6,336 nt of DNA from Planctomycetota bacterium. GTDB taxonomy: Bacteria; Planctomycetota; Phycisphaerae; Sedimentisphaerales; Anaerohalosphaeraceae. Shown one piece after another: positions 1-6,050 of the stretch (positions within the stretch are counted from its first letter, which is position 1; the number at the start of each line of letters is the position of its first letter). The stretch lies in NCBI GenBank assembly GCA_019456245.1, contig VRUF01000157.1, forward strand, positions 1 to 6,336, written 5' to 3'. A program made the position numbers and the translations under genes. The notes below the pieces were generated by a model that did not search any database, was not told where the DNA came from, and saw only the letters and a list, made by a program, of their open reading frames with translations.

Positions 1-2866
1 CATGTTCACGTATGCCTACCTCATCAAACGAGTAATACCCATGGACGATCTTTACCGGCTGTTTACGTGTTATTTCCCACTGAAACTCACCAGCCTCTTG
101 GCCTAAGCCTAAATTCCTCGGCATAAGATGAGCCAAAACAGATCCTCTCCCCTCAACCCCCGCAGCGGGCGGTTCAACTTCAACTTCCGTTTTGACGCCG
201 GGGCGGAGGGAGATGTTTTTAAATTCAGTCTGTTCAAAATCTATATATTGTAACGCAATGCCCTTGATAGCTGACCGAGGGAATCCGAAAAGATTGTATA
301 TCCTTTCTGGCAAGCCAGTATTGGGATCAAATCCTTTCTCATAAACAGGAAGATTCATGCCAACATCCCATTCTTCGACATTCCATTCCTTGGACATCTG
401 ATCTTTTCGTACAAGCAAAATACAACGGATTAGGGGATCACCTCTCTTGTGCTTGTTTGTCTGAGCCCATCGCAACACCCCAGTTCGGTCTTTTAGTTCA
501 TAATATAATCCAAAAGTCTCACCTCTAAAGATTGTTTGCGCCTTTACATTTGGCTTGTCTGATTTTAAAAATGTCGTCCAGTCTTTTGTCTCAGGCACAC
601 TAATCCTCATAGACATCTTCCGTGTCTCTTTTGGATACCCCAAAACATGATGTGTTATTCCCTCTACTTTGTTGCCTGATTCATCCAGTATACCTCCGCC
701 ACTGGTACTAAAAAGGAGTTGATCGTCAAACCCTCGCGAAGTAGTCCCCAAGAAAGGTGTACCTTTTAATTTATATGCAATACAGTACATATTCCGGTCG
801 TCCCGATCATATTGGTTTTGACTAACTGTCTTCGCAAAAGGCGGATTATCAAGCGGACTACCGTCAGGCTGCCACCACTGTTTACCTTCACACGGATAAT
901 CGCACACGCCAATGAACTCAACCGTTACGCCGTTGGGTAGGGCCGCTATAAAACTACTGGTTTTTGTTTCATTGGTTGTTTTAACATGACTTTTACCGAT
1001 CCCGGTCAACGACACATCCACTGCACTTAATATCATTGACTCTTTTGAGCCGGTCTTTGTTCCGCTTGTTGCAAGACCGCCGTCGATCTTTCCATCCTCG
1101 ACTCTTATGCTTATAGCGACCGAATCTCGTTGTATGCTCTCGCTCTGAATTATCTCGCCTTGCAAATCACCTTTTATTCGATAAGGAGTTTCATGTTTAA
1201 AAACTTTCGTATAAACCCAGCTTTTCTTAACCAGCTTGCCATTGACCAACTCTGCATCACCAATTTCGCCTTCTACATTTCCATCAGAATGAATTATGAT
1301 ATCAATAGGCAGATGCTTTTGCTTTGACCAACTGACGATAATCTTGGCTTGCCCTTTCCAATGGCCGATATATTCATCAGGAATCGCTGGAGTTTTCAGT
1401 TCTTCTGAGGAACGTTTTTCGAGGGCAAAATCTATTACTTTTTCTTTTTCTGAACGGAAGAGTTTTGTATATAACCCTTTATGCAGAGTTTTATAACCGG
1501 CGGCTTCTGCTTTTACATTATGTTCTTCATACCATGTTTTATAACTGTAATTGCCGTTTGAATCTGTGGTAGTGTAGAATTTTTCATCATTATATTTATC
1601 GTCACCAACTTTGGCCCCGGCTATAGCCTGGCCTGTTTCCGCATCCGTGACGGTACCCCTGATGACAAAAGCGTGAGAGCCCGGGTCAGATTTTGCCATT
1701 GGCAGTAAAAACGCTGCGGTTATAATTATTGTTGCCAGTCCGAGAAGTCCAAGTTTTGCTGACTTTGGAAACGGTCTGCTCAGCATGTGTTTTATTCTGC
1801 TTGTAAGGGCTTTTTTTGATTCTACTACGCCGACCAACCTCAGGCTGAAATGCGGTTTTGAAAACGCTACCTCGGCTATGTCTATTAGCGTGCTGCTGTA
1901 GCTTGCCGCCTCGTCGCCGAGTTTTGTCAGGACCATTTCATCGACTGCTTTTTCGCGCACGCCTCGTACGACGGCGTTGGCAAACCATAGCAGCGGGTTG
2001 TAGAAATATATGATCTGTAGGATAGTCTGCATAAAATTAACCCACAGGTCGCCTCGTTTGATATGGGAAAGTTCGTGGATCAAAACCGCGCGCAGTTTCT
2101 CTTCGGAAAGATCGTCAAGCAATGAAGCGGGCATAAGTATTATCGGTTTTGATAAACCGCACACAGCCGGGCTTAGCATGCTTTTTGAAAGACGAAGCTC
2201 GATCTTTCCGCCTACGCCGACGTGTTTACGGCATTTTTGGAGTGTTTCATGCAACCGGTCATTAGCTCTGTCGCTTTGTGCAAGAAGAATTTTTACGAAC
2301 AAAAACCGCTGGAACAGCAGCACCGAAAGAACCAACACACCAACCAGCCAGATGAGAAAAACAACCGCCTGCCATGTTATTGGAATGCTGGAGGCTGCCG
2401 GGGCAATTGGGTTTGTGCTAATTTCTAATTCATTCAGCTTTATCGGCGGCATGTATGTGCCGTCATCGGTAATCGTGGGCACTGTTACGCCTGCCGGCTG
2501 ACCGAGCACCATTGGAGTAGGCGGCAAATGCTCCAGTCCATAATCGGCGGCAATGGCGTCAGCCTCTGTAGCCGTTACCTTTACAGGAATATCGGAACCG
2601 GCGGGATTTTGTGTTTTATTGATCGCAAGTTTGTCGCCGAATAGCTGGCCCATGCTAACCGGCGAAGAAAGCGAAACCGGCAGAATCAGTTTTACAAATA
2701 CCAGCATCCAGATACAGTATCGAAAAACCGCCCTGACGTGTTTTCGTATCAGCAGGTCGATTGCGTACAGCAGCACTATCAAAATGCCTGACTGTATGAA
2801 CATAGCCAATGCAAAATCGCAAAAGCCGTCTGCTTTTATGTTTAGGATGTTTACCAGGTCTGTCAT
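1..2866 (-). CDS. BlaR1-like M56 zinc metalloprotease sensor, partial (C-terminus beyond left edge)
   Basis: Reading from ATG at 2866, the frame is open for 955 codons to the window edge with no stop. Membrane segments are likely at about residues 19-40, 50-66, 164-186 and 372-390. The M56 protease core lies between the last two: H264-E-L-S-H268 is the HExxH zinc motif, and E305-K-A-V-D309 fits the third ligand. In characterised BlaR1/MecR1 this cytoplasmic-side protease inactivates the BlaI/MecI repressor after an external signal. The visible exterior part, from about residue 391, is over 560 aa. It begins with a carboxypeptidase-regulatory-like beta fold (FVIRGTVTDAETGQAIAGAKV, about 400-470), followed by a WKGxA...DGxVxGxIGDA beta-rich region (about 496-600), an LPNG...QWWQPDG module (643-669) and an EFKNISLRPG motif near 881-890. 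I recognise no penicillin-binding domain, so the ligand is unknown. The gene overlaps the repressor gene by 4 bp, implying translational coupling. The family call is firm; the signal sensed is not known. Confidence 0.9.
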   Translation of the reverse strand, partial: MTDLVNILNIKADGFCDFALAMFIQSGILIVLLYAIDLLIRKHVRAVFRYCIWMLVFVKLILPVSLSSPVSMGQLFGDKLAINKTQNPAGSDIPVKVTATEADAIAADYGLEHLPPTPMVLGQPAGVTVPTITDDGTYMPPIKLNELEISTNPIAPAASSIPITWQAVVFLIWLVGVLVLSVLLFQRFLFVKILLAQSDRANDRLHETLQKCRKHVGVGGKIELRLSKSMLSPAVCGLSKPIILMPASLLDDLSEEKLRAVLIHELSHIKRGDLWVNFMQTILQIIYFYNPLLWFANAVVRGVREKAVDEMVLTKLGDEAASYSSTLIDIAEVAFSKPHFSLRLVGVVESKKALTSRIKHMLSRPFPKSAKLGLLGLATIIITAAFLLPMAKSDPGSHAFVIRGTVTDAETGQAIAGAKVGDDKYNDEKFYTTTDSNGNYSYKTWYEEHNVKAEAAGYKTLHKGLYTKLFRSEKEKVIDFALEKRSSEELKTPAIPDEYIGHWKGQAKIIVSWSKQKHLPIDIIIHSDGNVEGEIGDAELVNGKLVKKSWVYTKVFKHETPYRIKGDLQGEIIQSESIQRDSVAISIRVEDGKIDGGLATSGTKTGSKESMILSAVDVSLTGIGKSHVKTTNETKTSSFIAALPNGVTVEFIGVCDYPCEGKQWWQPDGSPLDNPPFAKTVSQNQYDRDDRNMYCIAYKLKGTPFLGTTSRGFDDQLLFSTSGGGILDESGNKVEGITHHVLGYPKETRKMSMRISVPETKDWTTFLKSDKPNVKAQTIFRGETFGLYYELKDRTGVLRWAQTNKHKRGDPLIRCILLVRKDQMSKEWNVEEWDVGMNLPVYEKGFDPNTGLPERIYNLFGFPRSAIKGIALQYIDFEQTEFKNISLRPGVKTEVEVEPPAAGVEGRGSVLAHLMPRNLGLGQEAGEFQWEITRKQPVKIVHGYYSFDEVGIREH

Positions 2867-3282
2867 TTCCCGTTCCTCCCATTTTTATTTTGTCCGGCTT
2901 TGTCTACGAATTTGCGAAGTTGGGTTAGTTCACCCTTGCTAAGGCCCTCCTCTTCTATAAGAAACTGCATCATAGGCGTAAGCGCACCGTCGAAGGCACG
3001 CTTGAGCATTTTGCGGAATTCGCCTTTTTTCGCGTCCTCCTGGCTTATCATGGAACTGAAAAGCTGGAGGTTGCGGATTTTTGTAATTTCCAGCAAACCC
3101 TTTCCAGACATACGATCCATTGTTGTCTTGACCGTGCTGTAGGCCCAGTCTTTGCTTTTTGTCAGGGCCTCCTGAACGGTTCCCGCTGCACAGGGCTCGT
3201 TTTCCCACACAACCTTCATGATTGCCCATTCAGCTTCGGTAAGTTCCGGTTTGGTTTGATCAATTACTTTTGGTCTTGCCAT
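2863..3282 (-). CDS. BlaI/MecI/CopY-family transcriptional repressor
   Basis: This 139-aa protein is close to the usual length for BlaI-type repressors. Residues 12-75 form the winged-helix DNA-binding domain: ELTEAEWAIMKVVWE is the typical first helix, and STVKTTMDRMSGKGLL (49-64) is the turn plus recognition helix. Residues 82-126 (FRKMLKRAFDGAL, then EEEGLSKGELTQLRKFV) match the dimerising C-terminal helices. The only cysteine is C31, so the CxC...CxC metal site of CopY is missing. Family knowledge therefore suggests release by cleavage by the partner protease rather than by metal binding. The start at 3282 is supported by an AAAGGAG Shine-Dalgarno 6 nt upstream. The stop overlaps the sensor start (ATGA). 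It likely represses its own operon and the divergent efflux genes through the palindromes at 3316-3331 and 3453-3474 (inference). Confidence 0.93.
   Translation of the reverse strand: MARPKVIDQTKPELTEAEWAIMKVVWENEPCAAGTVQEALTKSKDWAYSTVKTTMDRMSGKGLLEITKIRNLQLFSSMISQEDAKKGEFRKMLKRAFDGALTPMMQFLIEEEGLSKGELTQLRKFVDKAGQNKNGRNGK
2873..2880 (-). promoter_or_regulatory. Ribosome binding site of the M56 sensor gene
   Basis: GGGAGGAA on the minus strand lies 6 nt before the ATG at 2866, inside the end of the repressor gene. It fixes the sensor start at the ATGA overlap. Confidence 0.75.
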
Positions 3283-3288
3283 AATAGT

Positions 3289-3295
3289 CTCCTTT
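3289..3295 (-). promoter_or_regulatory. Ribosome binding site of the repressor gene
   Basis: A perfect AAAGGAG on the minus strand, 6 nt before the ATG at 3282. It supports that start. Confidence 0.85.
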
Positions 3296-3309
3296 ATCTA
3301 GTAAATTAG

Positions 3310-3338
3310 AGAATATTCGACATTTGTCGAACATGCAA
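3310..3338 (-). promoter_or_regulatory. Predicted promoter of the repressor-sensor operon
   Basis: On the minus strand TTGCAT (3338-3333) and TATTCT (3315-3310) are separated by exactly 17 nt, a sigma70-like layout with a weak -35 and a fair -10. The spacer contains the complete 16-bp palindrome at 3316-3331. Transcription would start near 3303, giving a leader of about 20 nt that just holds the ribosome binding site. This is predicted from spacing and motif only. Confidence 0.55.
3316..3331. promoter_or_regulatory. Operator O1: perfect palindrome in the repressor promoter
   Basis: TTCGACA-TT-TGTCGAA has perfect 7-bp arms around a 2-bp centre. Its core GACATTTGTC fits the KACANNTGTM pattern known for CopY-type operators, and BlaI/MecI sites share the ACA/TGT half-sites. 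It lies between the -35 and -10 hexamers and abuts the -10, so a bound repressor would exclude RNA polymerase. It is the best candidate for autoregulation by the adjacent BlaI-family gene. Confidence 0.72.
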
Positions 3339-3452
3339 GCAAAATTTTTATTTTTTTACACTTTTTTGTCCTCTGCTGCCATCTGCTGGTATCGTACGTC
3401 CTCGGCAATCTCGCGTAAATACTGCTGACAGCTAGGGTTATATGAAATAAGC
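3339..3452. other. Unassigned spacer between the two operators, with a coding-like stretch
   Basis: This stretch starts with an AT-rich run (about 3341-3367) and then becomes noticeably more GC-rich (about 3368-3435). On the minus strand one frame is open upstream of a TAA at 3356-3358 and reads YLREIAEDVRYQQMAAED, which looks like an amphipathic protein segment. That frame has no convincing start codon or ribosome binding site and runs into the O2 operator. It may be a decayed gene end, a repeat, or chance. A 7-bp direct repeat TCTGCTG occurs twice, 3 nt apart, around 3372-3388. I see no tRNA, terminator or riboswitch here. Confidence 0.3.
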
Positions 3453-3474
3453 CCACAAAACAGTTGTTTTGTGG
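3453..3474. promoter_or_regulatory. Operator O2: perfect 22-bp palindrome before the efflux genes
   Basis: CCACAAAACA and TGTTTTGTGG are perfect 10-bp arms around a central GT. The inner core ACAGTTGT shares the ACA-N2-TGT pattern of O1. The palindrome directly abuts the TATAAT at 3475-3480 and covers where a -35 would sit, the same geometry as O1 on the other side. No T-tract follows, so it is not a normal terminator. The likely ligand is the neighbouring BlaI-family repressor (inference). Confidence 0.62.
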
Positions 3475-3480
3475 TATAAT
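3472..3480 (+). promoter_or_regulatory. Predicted extended -10 promoter P1 of the efflux genes
   Basis: TGGTATAAT is a perfect extended -10 (TGN-TATAAT). No good -35 hexamer is found 16-18 nt upstream, as is common for extended -10 promoters. Its left edge is shared with the O2 palindrome. Start of transcription would be near 3487. Confidence 0.5.
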
Positions 3481-3516
3481 AGGTTTAGATTGTTGGAGCA
3501 AAGCAGCAATTAAAAC

Positions 3517-3545
3517 TTGCATTTTGAGCGTGGAAATAATATAAT
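3517..3545 (+). promoter_or_regulatory. Predicted second promoter P2 of the efflux genes
   Basis: TTGCAT (3517-3522), 17 nt, then a perfect TATAAT (3540-3545). The -35 hexamer and spacer length equal those of the predicted repressor promoter. Transcription would begin near 3552, which favours translation from the ATG at 3576 over the one at 3552. No palindrome overlaps it, so it could escape repression by O2 binding. Prediction only. Confidence 0.4.
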
Positions 3546-3575
3546 GGCACTATGATTATAAAGGTATGGAAACAA

Positions 3576-3977
3576 ATGCATAAAAAATGTGTCATTGTGC
3601 TTATATGCCTTCTAATGTTTGGCAATTTAACACACGGCGCCGTGATATGTATTGGTGCCAACGGACACATTTCGCTCGAACTTACCTCTGCCGACTGTTG
3701 CGATGAGTCTCCGGCTATTCTGCTTTCATGCTCAATTGACAATCAATCTGAAACTACAGATTCATGCGGTGATTGCATAGATATTCCACTTCCGGGCAGT
3801 TGCGAAAGCAAACGGCTTACGTCTTTTGTAACGAAAGGCTCTTCGCGTTTAAATATCCTGCCGCAAACTATTATCGCTGTATACACTGATAATACTGTAA
3901 GCACAGATAAAGAGCGTTTCGCAAACCACGTCAGCGACTCACTCTTCTCTATCCGCACCACCGTGCTCATAGTCTGA
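3576..3977 (+). CDS. Small exported cysteine-rich protein of a metal-efflux locus, function unknown
   Basis: 133 aa from ATG 3576. An in-frame upstream ATG at 3552 would add 8 residues. I prefer 3576 because it gives a compact signal peptide (MHKK, then VIVLICLLMFGNLTHG, cleavage probably before AVICIG), has AAGG and GGA purine motifs just upstream, and because promoter P2 would leave 3552 almost leaderless. The exported part is short and cysteine-rich: an ICIGANGH motif, a CC pair, a further C, CGDCIDIP and a last C, seven cysteines plus one histidine within about 52 residues. The C-terminal half has no cysteine and no clear motif. It resembles unannotated small proteins with CIGxxGH...CC...CxxCxDIP patterns that I recall upstream of CzcCBA-type efflux genes. 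Periplasmic metal binding is plausible but unproven. It is the first gene after the divergent control region. Confidence 0.75.
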   Translation: MHKKCVIVLICLLMFGNLTHGAVICIGANGHISLELTSADCCDESPAILLSCSIDNQSETTDSCGDCIDIPLPGSCESKRLTSFVTKGSSRLNILPQTIIAVYTDNTVSTDKERFANHVSDSLFSIRTTVLIV

Positions 3978-4011
3978 TACCTTCCTAATTACTTCTTATC
4001 CGTTTTATCAT

Positions 4012-4046
4012 GGTTATGGTTAGCGTATGCGCGTTCTGGCATAACC
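4012..4046 (+). other. Imperfect hairpin with 7-bp perfect arms between the first two efflux-locus genes
   Basis: GGTTATG (4012-4018) and CATAACC (4040-4046) are perfectly complementary around a 21-nt loop that can itself pair GCG with CGC. No T-tract follows, so it is not a convincing intrinsic terminator. It could be an mRNA processing or stability stem in the 156-bp gap between the cysteine-rich gene and the lipoprotein gene, or chance. The rest of the gap shows nothing else. Confidence 0.25.
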
Positions 4047-4121
4047 GGCAAACGAGACTAAATATTCTGATCGCGATTGAAATTTCCAGTTTCTTCGCAG
4101 CTAAAGACTTGTAAATAACGT

Positions 4122-4125
4122 AGGA
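4122..4125 (+). promoter_or_regulatory. Ribosome binding site deciding the lipoprotein start
   Basis: AGGA is 8 nt before ATG 4134 and only 5 nt before the adjacent GTG 4131. The spacing and codon favour ATG 4134. Confidence 0.55.
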
Positions 4126-4133
4126 AATAAGTG

Positions 4134-4571
4134 ATGATTAAAAAACAAAACACAATATATATTGCGGTTCTAACTTTAGTTCTGCTTGTCGTCTTTTTAT
4201 CAGGTTGTATAGCAACCAATCGTACAGATCTTGTAAAAAACGGAACGGTTACCATCGCCCGGCAGAAAACCGGCAAAGCTTATATCTCATCGAGCAGTGC
4301 CTATGAAGAAAATGGCGAATTAGTGATAACCGGTATTTTAAGACGGCGCGATCATGTAGGCGGCCCGATCAAGACTCATGTGGATGTTGCCATAGTCTCT
4401 GCTGGTGGAACTGTCGCAAGCGAAGTTAGATCATCGGATATCGCAGTGTCCAGACGTATAGCGGGCAGAGGCTACCTAAGCTCTGAACGCTTTACAATTC
4501 GTATCTCAGATGTTCCGGCTAAGGGATCCATAGTCCGCTTAGTCAGCCATAGCGGCAGCCATACTGAGTAA
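4134..4571 (+). CDS. Small lipoprotein of unknown function in a metal-efflux locus
   Basis: 145 aa from ATG 4134; GTG 4131 would add one residue. Residues 1-25 form a lipoprotein signal: MIKKQ, a long hydrophobic stretch, then lipobox LSGC with C25 as the lipidated residue. The mature part of about 120 aa appears beta-rich: VTIARQKTGKAYISSSSAYEENGELVITGILRRR, then THVDVAIVSAGGTV (81-94), and a C-terminal GSIVRLVSH (131-139) with several histidines. It has no cysteine other than C25. Its THVDVAIVxxxGT core resembles small unannotated proteins that I recall from heavy-metal RND loci. I cannot name a family with certainty. It lies between the cysteine-rich protein and the outer-membrane factor genes on the same strand, so an envelope role supporting efflux is a reasonable inference. 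Being an outer-membrane-anchored lipoprotein depends on sorting rules for this phylum. Confidence 0.75.
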   Translation: MIKKQNTIYIAVLTLVLLVVFLSGCIATNRTDLVKNGTVTIARQKTGKAYISSSSAYEENGELVITGILRRRDHVGGPIKTHVDVAIVSAGGTVASEVRSSDIAVSRRIAGRGYLSSERFTIRISDVPAKGSIVRLVSHSGSHTE

Positions 4572-4634
4572 TTATCAATTTGAACTATAGTAGCGATTAA
4601 AGCTAACCGATTTTATTTTATACTCGTTAAATTT

Positions 4635-4640
4635 AGGTGA
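4635..4640 (+). promoter_or_regulatory. Ribosome binding site of the outer-membrane factor gene
   Basis: AGGTGA lies 6 nt before ATG 4647 and supports that start. The rest of the 75-nt gap after the lipoprotein gene is AT-rich with no clear promoter or terminator. Confidence 0.6.
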
Positions 4641-4646
4641 TTCCAT

Positions 4647-6029
4647 ATGGAATATCGAAAGTCTGTCTTATTTTTGCTGTTAATAATGTTGTTCCTAAGC
4701 CTTTCAGGTTGCACCGAACAGAGCAATAAATCTGCATTGCCGCAACCTCGTTCGTTGGGACAGGAATTCCCCACGTTCCAGCCGCCCGCCAAACCGGCCG
4801 AAACTATTAAAGCAACTACAATCGACGAGCCGACCGGACCTGTCACTTTGCGTAAAGCCCTGGCTTTGGCATTGATGAATAATCCGCAGCTGAGAGCTTT
4901 TTCCTGGGATGTTCGTATTTCACAGGCAAACCAATTGCAGGCATCTCTTTGGCCAAATCCGGAACTTGATGTCGAAGTTGAAAACGTCGGCGGACCCGGC
5001 AAACTCAGACGGTTTAAAGGTGCAACAACAACCATCCAGCTCAGCCAGTTAATTGAATTGGGAGGAAAAACTGATAAGCGGATAAAACTGGCTTCACTGG
5101 AAAACCAACTGGCTGGAATGGATTACGAGGCCAAACGCCTCGATGTCTTTACGGAAGTTACCAGGGCATTTATTGAGGCATTGGCCGCACAGGAAAGGCT
5201 CAAACTAACTAAAGAACTAATGCAATTGTCCCAGGAATTAGTCGATACAGTTGCCAAAAGAGTTGAAGCAGGAAAAGATTCCCCTCTGGAGAAAACAAAG
5301 GCAGCAGTAGCCTATTCGAATATAAAGATACAGCATCGACAAGCCCTCCAGAATCTTGAATTTGCGCGTAAGCAACTCGCTTTTACATGGGCCGGACAAA
5401 AACCAACGTTTGAAAGTGTTGCAGGTTCGCTTGATTCGCCGGCTGCCTTAGCATCGATAGATCAATTGACTGATTTGATTTCTCAGAATCCCGATATTGC
5501 AAGATGGCCTCTGGAAATCGACAAAGGGAAAGCTTCCCTTGATCTGGAAAAAGCTAAAGCTGTTTCAGATATCACCCTTAGCGCAGGATCGAAAAGATTC
5601 AATGCAACAAATGATGACGCAATTGTATTCGAGATTTCCATCCCTTTACAAGTCTCAGATAGAAATCAAGCCGGAAGATTGGAAGCGGCTTACGCACTCT
5701 CCAGGGCCAGGGAAGAAGAAAGATCCGCCCGCACAAAAATACAATTGGAATTAGCAAGGGCCTATCAGGCACTTTCCAATTCACATACAGAAGTAACAGA
5801 ACTTGATAAGTACGTATTGCAGGCTGCCGAAAGTGTCTTCGACGCTTCCAGAACCGGCTACACACAGGGAAAACTGGATTACCTCGATGTCCTCGACGCA
5901 CAGCGGACTTTGTTCAAAGCAAAAGCAAAATATATAGATGCCCTTGCCTCTTTCCATACCGCAAAAACCGATGTCGAACGTTTGATCGGACAGGGAATCG
6001 ATACCATAACAGATATTGCAAAACAATAA
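4647..6029 (+). CDS. TolC-family outer-membrane factor, CzcC/CusC type, lipoprotein
   Basis: 460 aa, a normal length for the family. The N-terminus is a lipoprotein signal with lipobox LSGC (C22), followed by a Pro-rich linker (about 30-62). Two outer-membrane efflux repeats follow. The first contains LRKALALALMNNPQL (68-82), SLWPNPELDVEVENVGG (100-116) and SQLIELGGK (133-141). The second contains FEISIPLQVSDRNQAGRLEA (328-347) and GYTQGKLDYLDVLDAQRTL (404-422), both hallmark CzcC/CusC motifs. The long helical stretches between would build the periplasmic tunnel. Such proteins form a trimeric outer-membrane exit duct that docks with a periplasmic adaptor and an inner-membrane RND pump to export ions such as Cu/Ag or Co/Zn/Cd. 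The adaptor gene follows after 21 nt, so they are co-transcribed. The sequence alone does not settle the metal specificity. A Cys-lipidated outer-membrane factor is common in this family. Confidence 0.93.
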   Translation: MEYRKSVLFLLLIMLFLSLSGCTEQSNKSALPQPRSLGQEFPTFQPPAKPAETIKATTIDEPTGPVTLRKALALALMNNPQLRAFSWDVRISQANQLQASLWPNPELDVEVENVGGPGKLRRFKGATTTIQLSQLIELGGKTDKRIKLASLENQLAGMDYEAKRLDVFTEVTRAFIEALAAQERLKLTKELMQLSQELVDTVAKRVEAGKDSPLEKTKAAVAYSNIKIQHRQALQNLEFARKQLAFTWAGQKPTFESVAGSLDSPAALASIDQLTDLISQNPDIARWPLEIDKGKASLDLEKAKAVSDITLSAGSKRFNATNDDAIVFEISIPLQVSDRNQAGRLEAAYALSRAREEERSARTKIQLELARAYQALSNSHTEVTELDKYVLQAAESVFDASRTGYTQGKLDYLDVLDAQRTLFKAKAKYIDALASFHTAKTDVERLIGQGIDTITDIAKQ

Positions 6030-6050
6030 ATCGAAAGAAAGGAAATAATA

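Noticed and set aside
2010..2501. 163-codon plus-strand open frame
   Set aside because: It lies wholly opposite the M56 protease gene, whose HELSH motif and membrane segments are clear. No signal, motif or ribosome site supports the plus-strand frame.
1..2866. True beta-lactam sensing by the M56 protein
   Set aside because: No penicillin-binding domain is recognisable in the visible 955 residues and no beta-lactamase gene is present; the missing C-terminus keeps this formally open.
3453..3474. Palindrome as an intrinsic terminator
   Set aside because: The stem is AT-rich and is followed by GTATAATAGG rather than a T-run, and it directly abuts a consensus -10, so an operator fits better.
3298..3522. 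74-codon minus-strand open frame in the divergent region
   Set aside because: It spans both palindromes and all but the downstream end of the promoter region; its product has no recognisable domain and the real repressor start with AAAGGAG lies just downstream.
3735..3765. TTGACA inside the cysteine-rich gene as an internal promoter
   Set aside because: No matching -10 hexamer lies at the proper distance and the site is within a coding region.
4613..5035. 140-codon minus-strand open frame
   Set aside because: It is opposite the outer-membrane factor start, where lipobox and NPQL/WPNPE motifs make the plus-strand reading certain.
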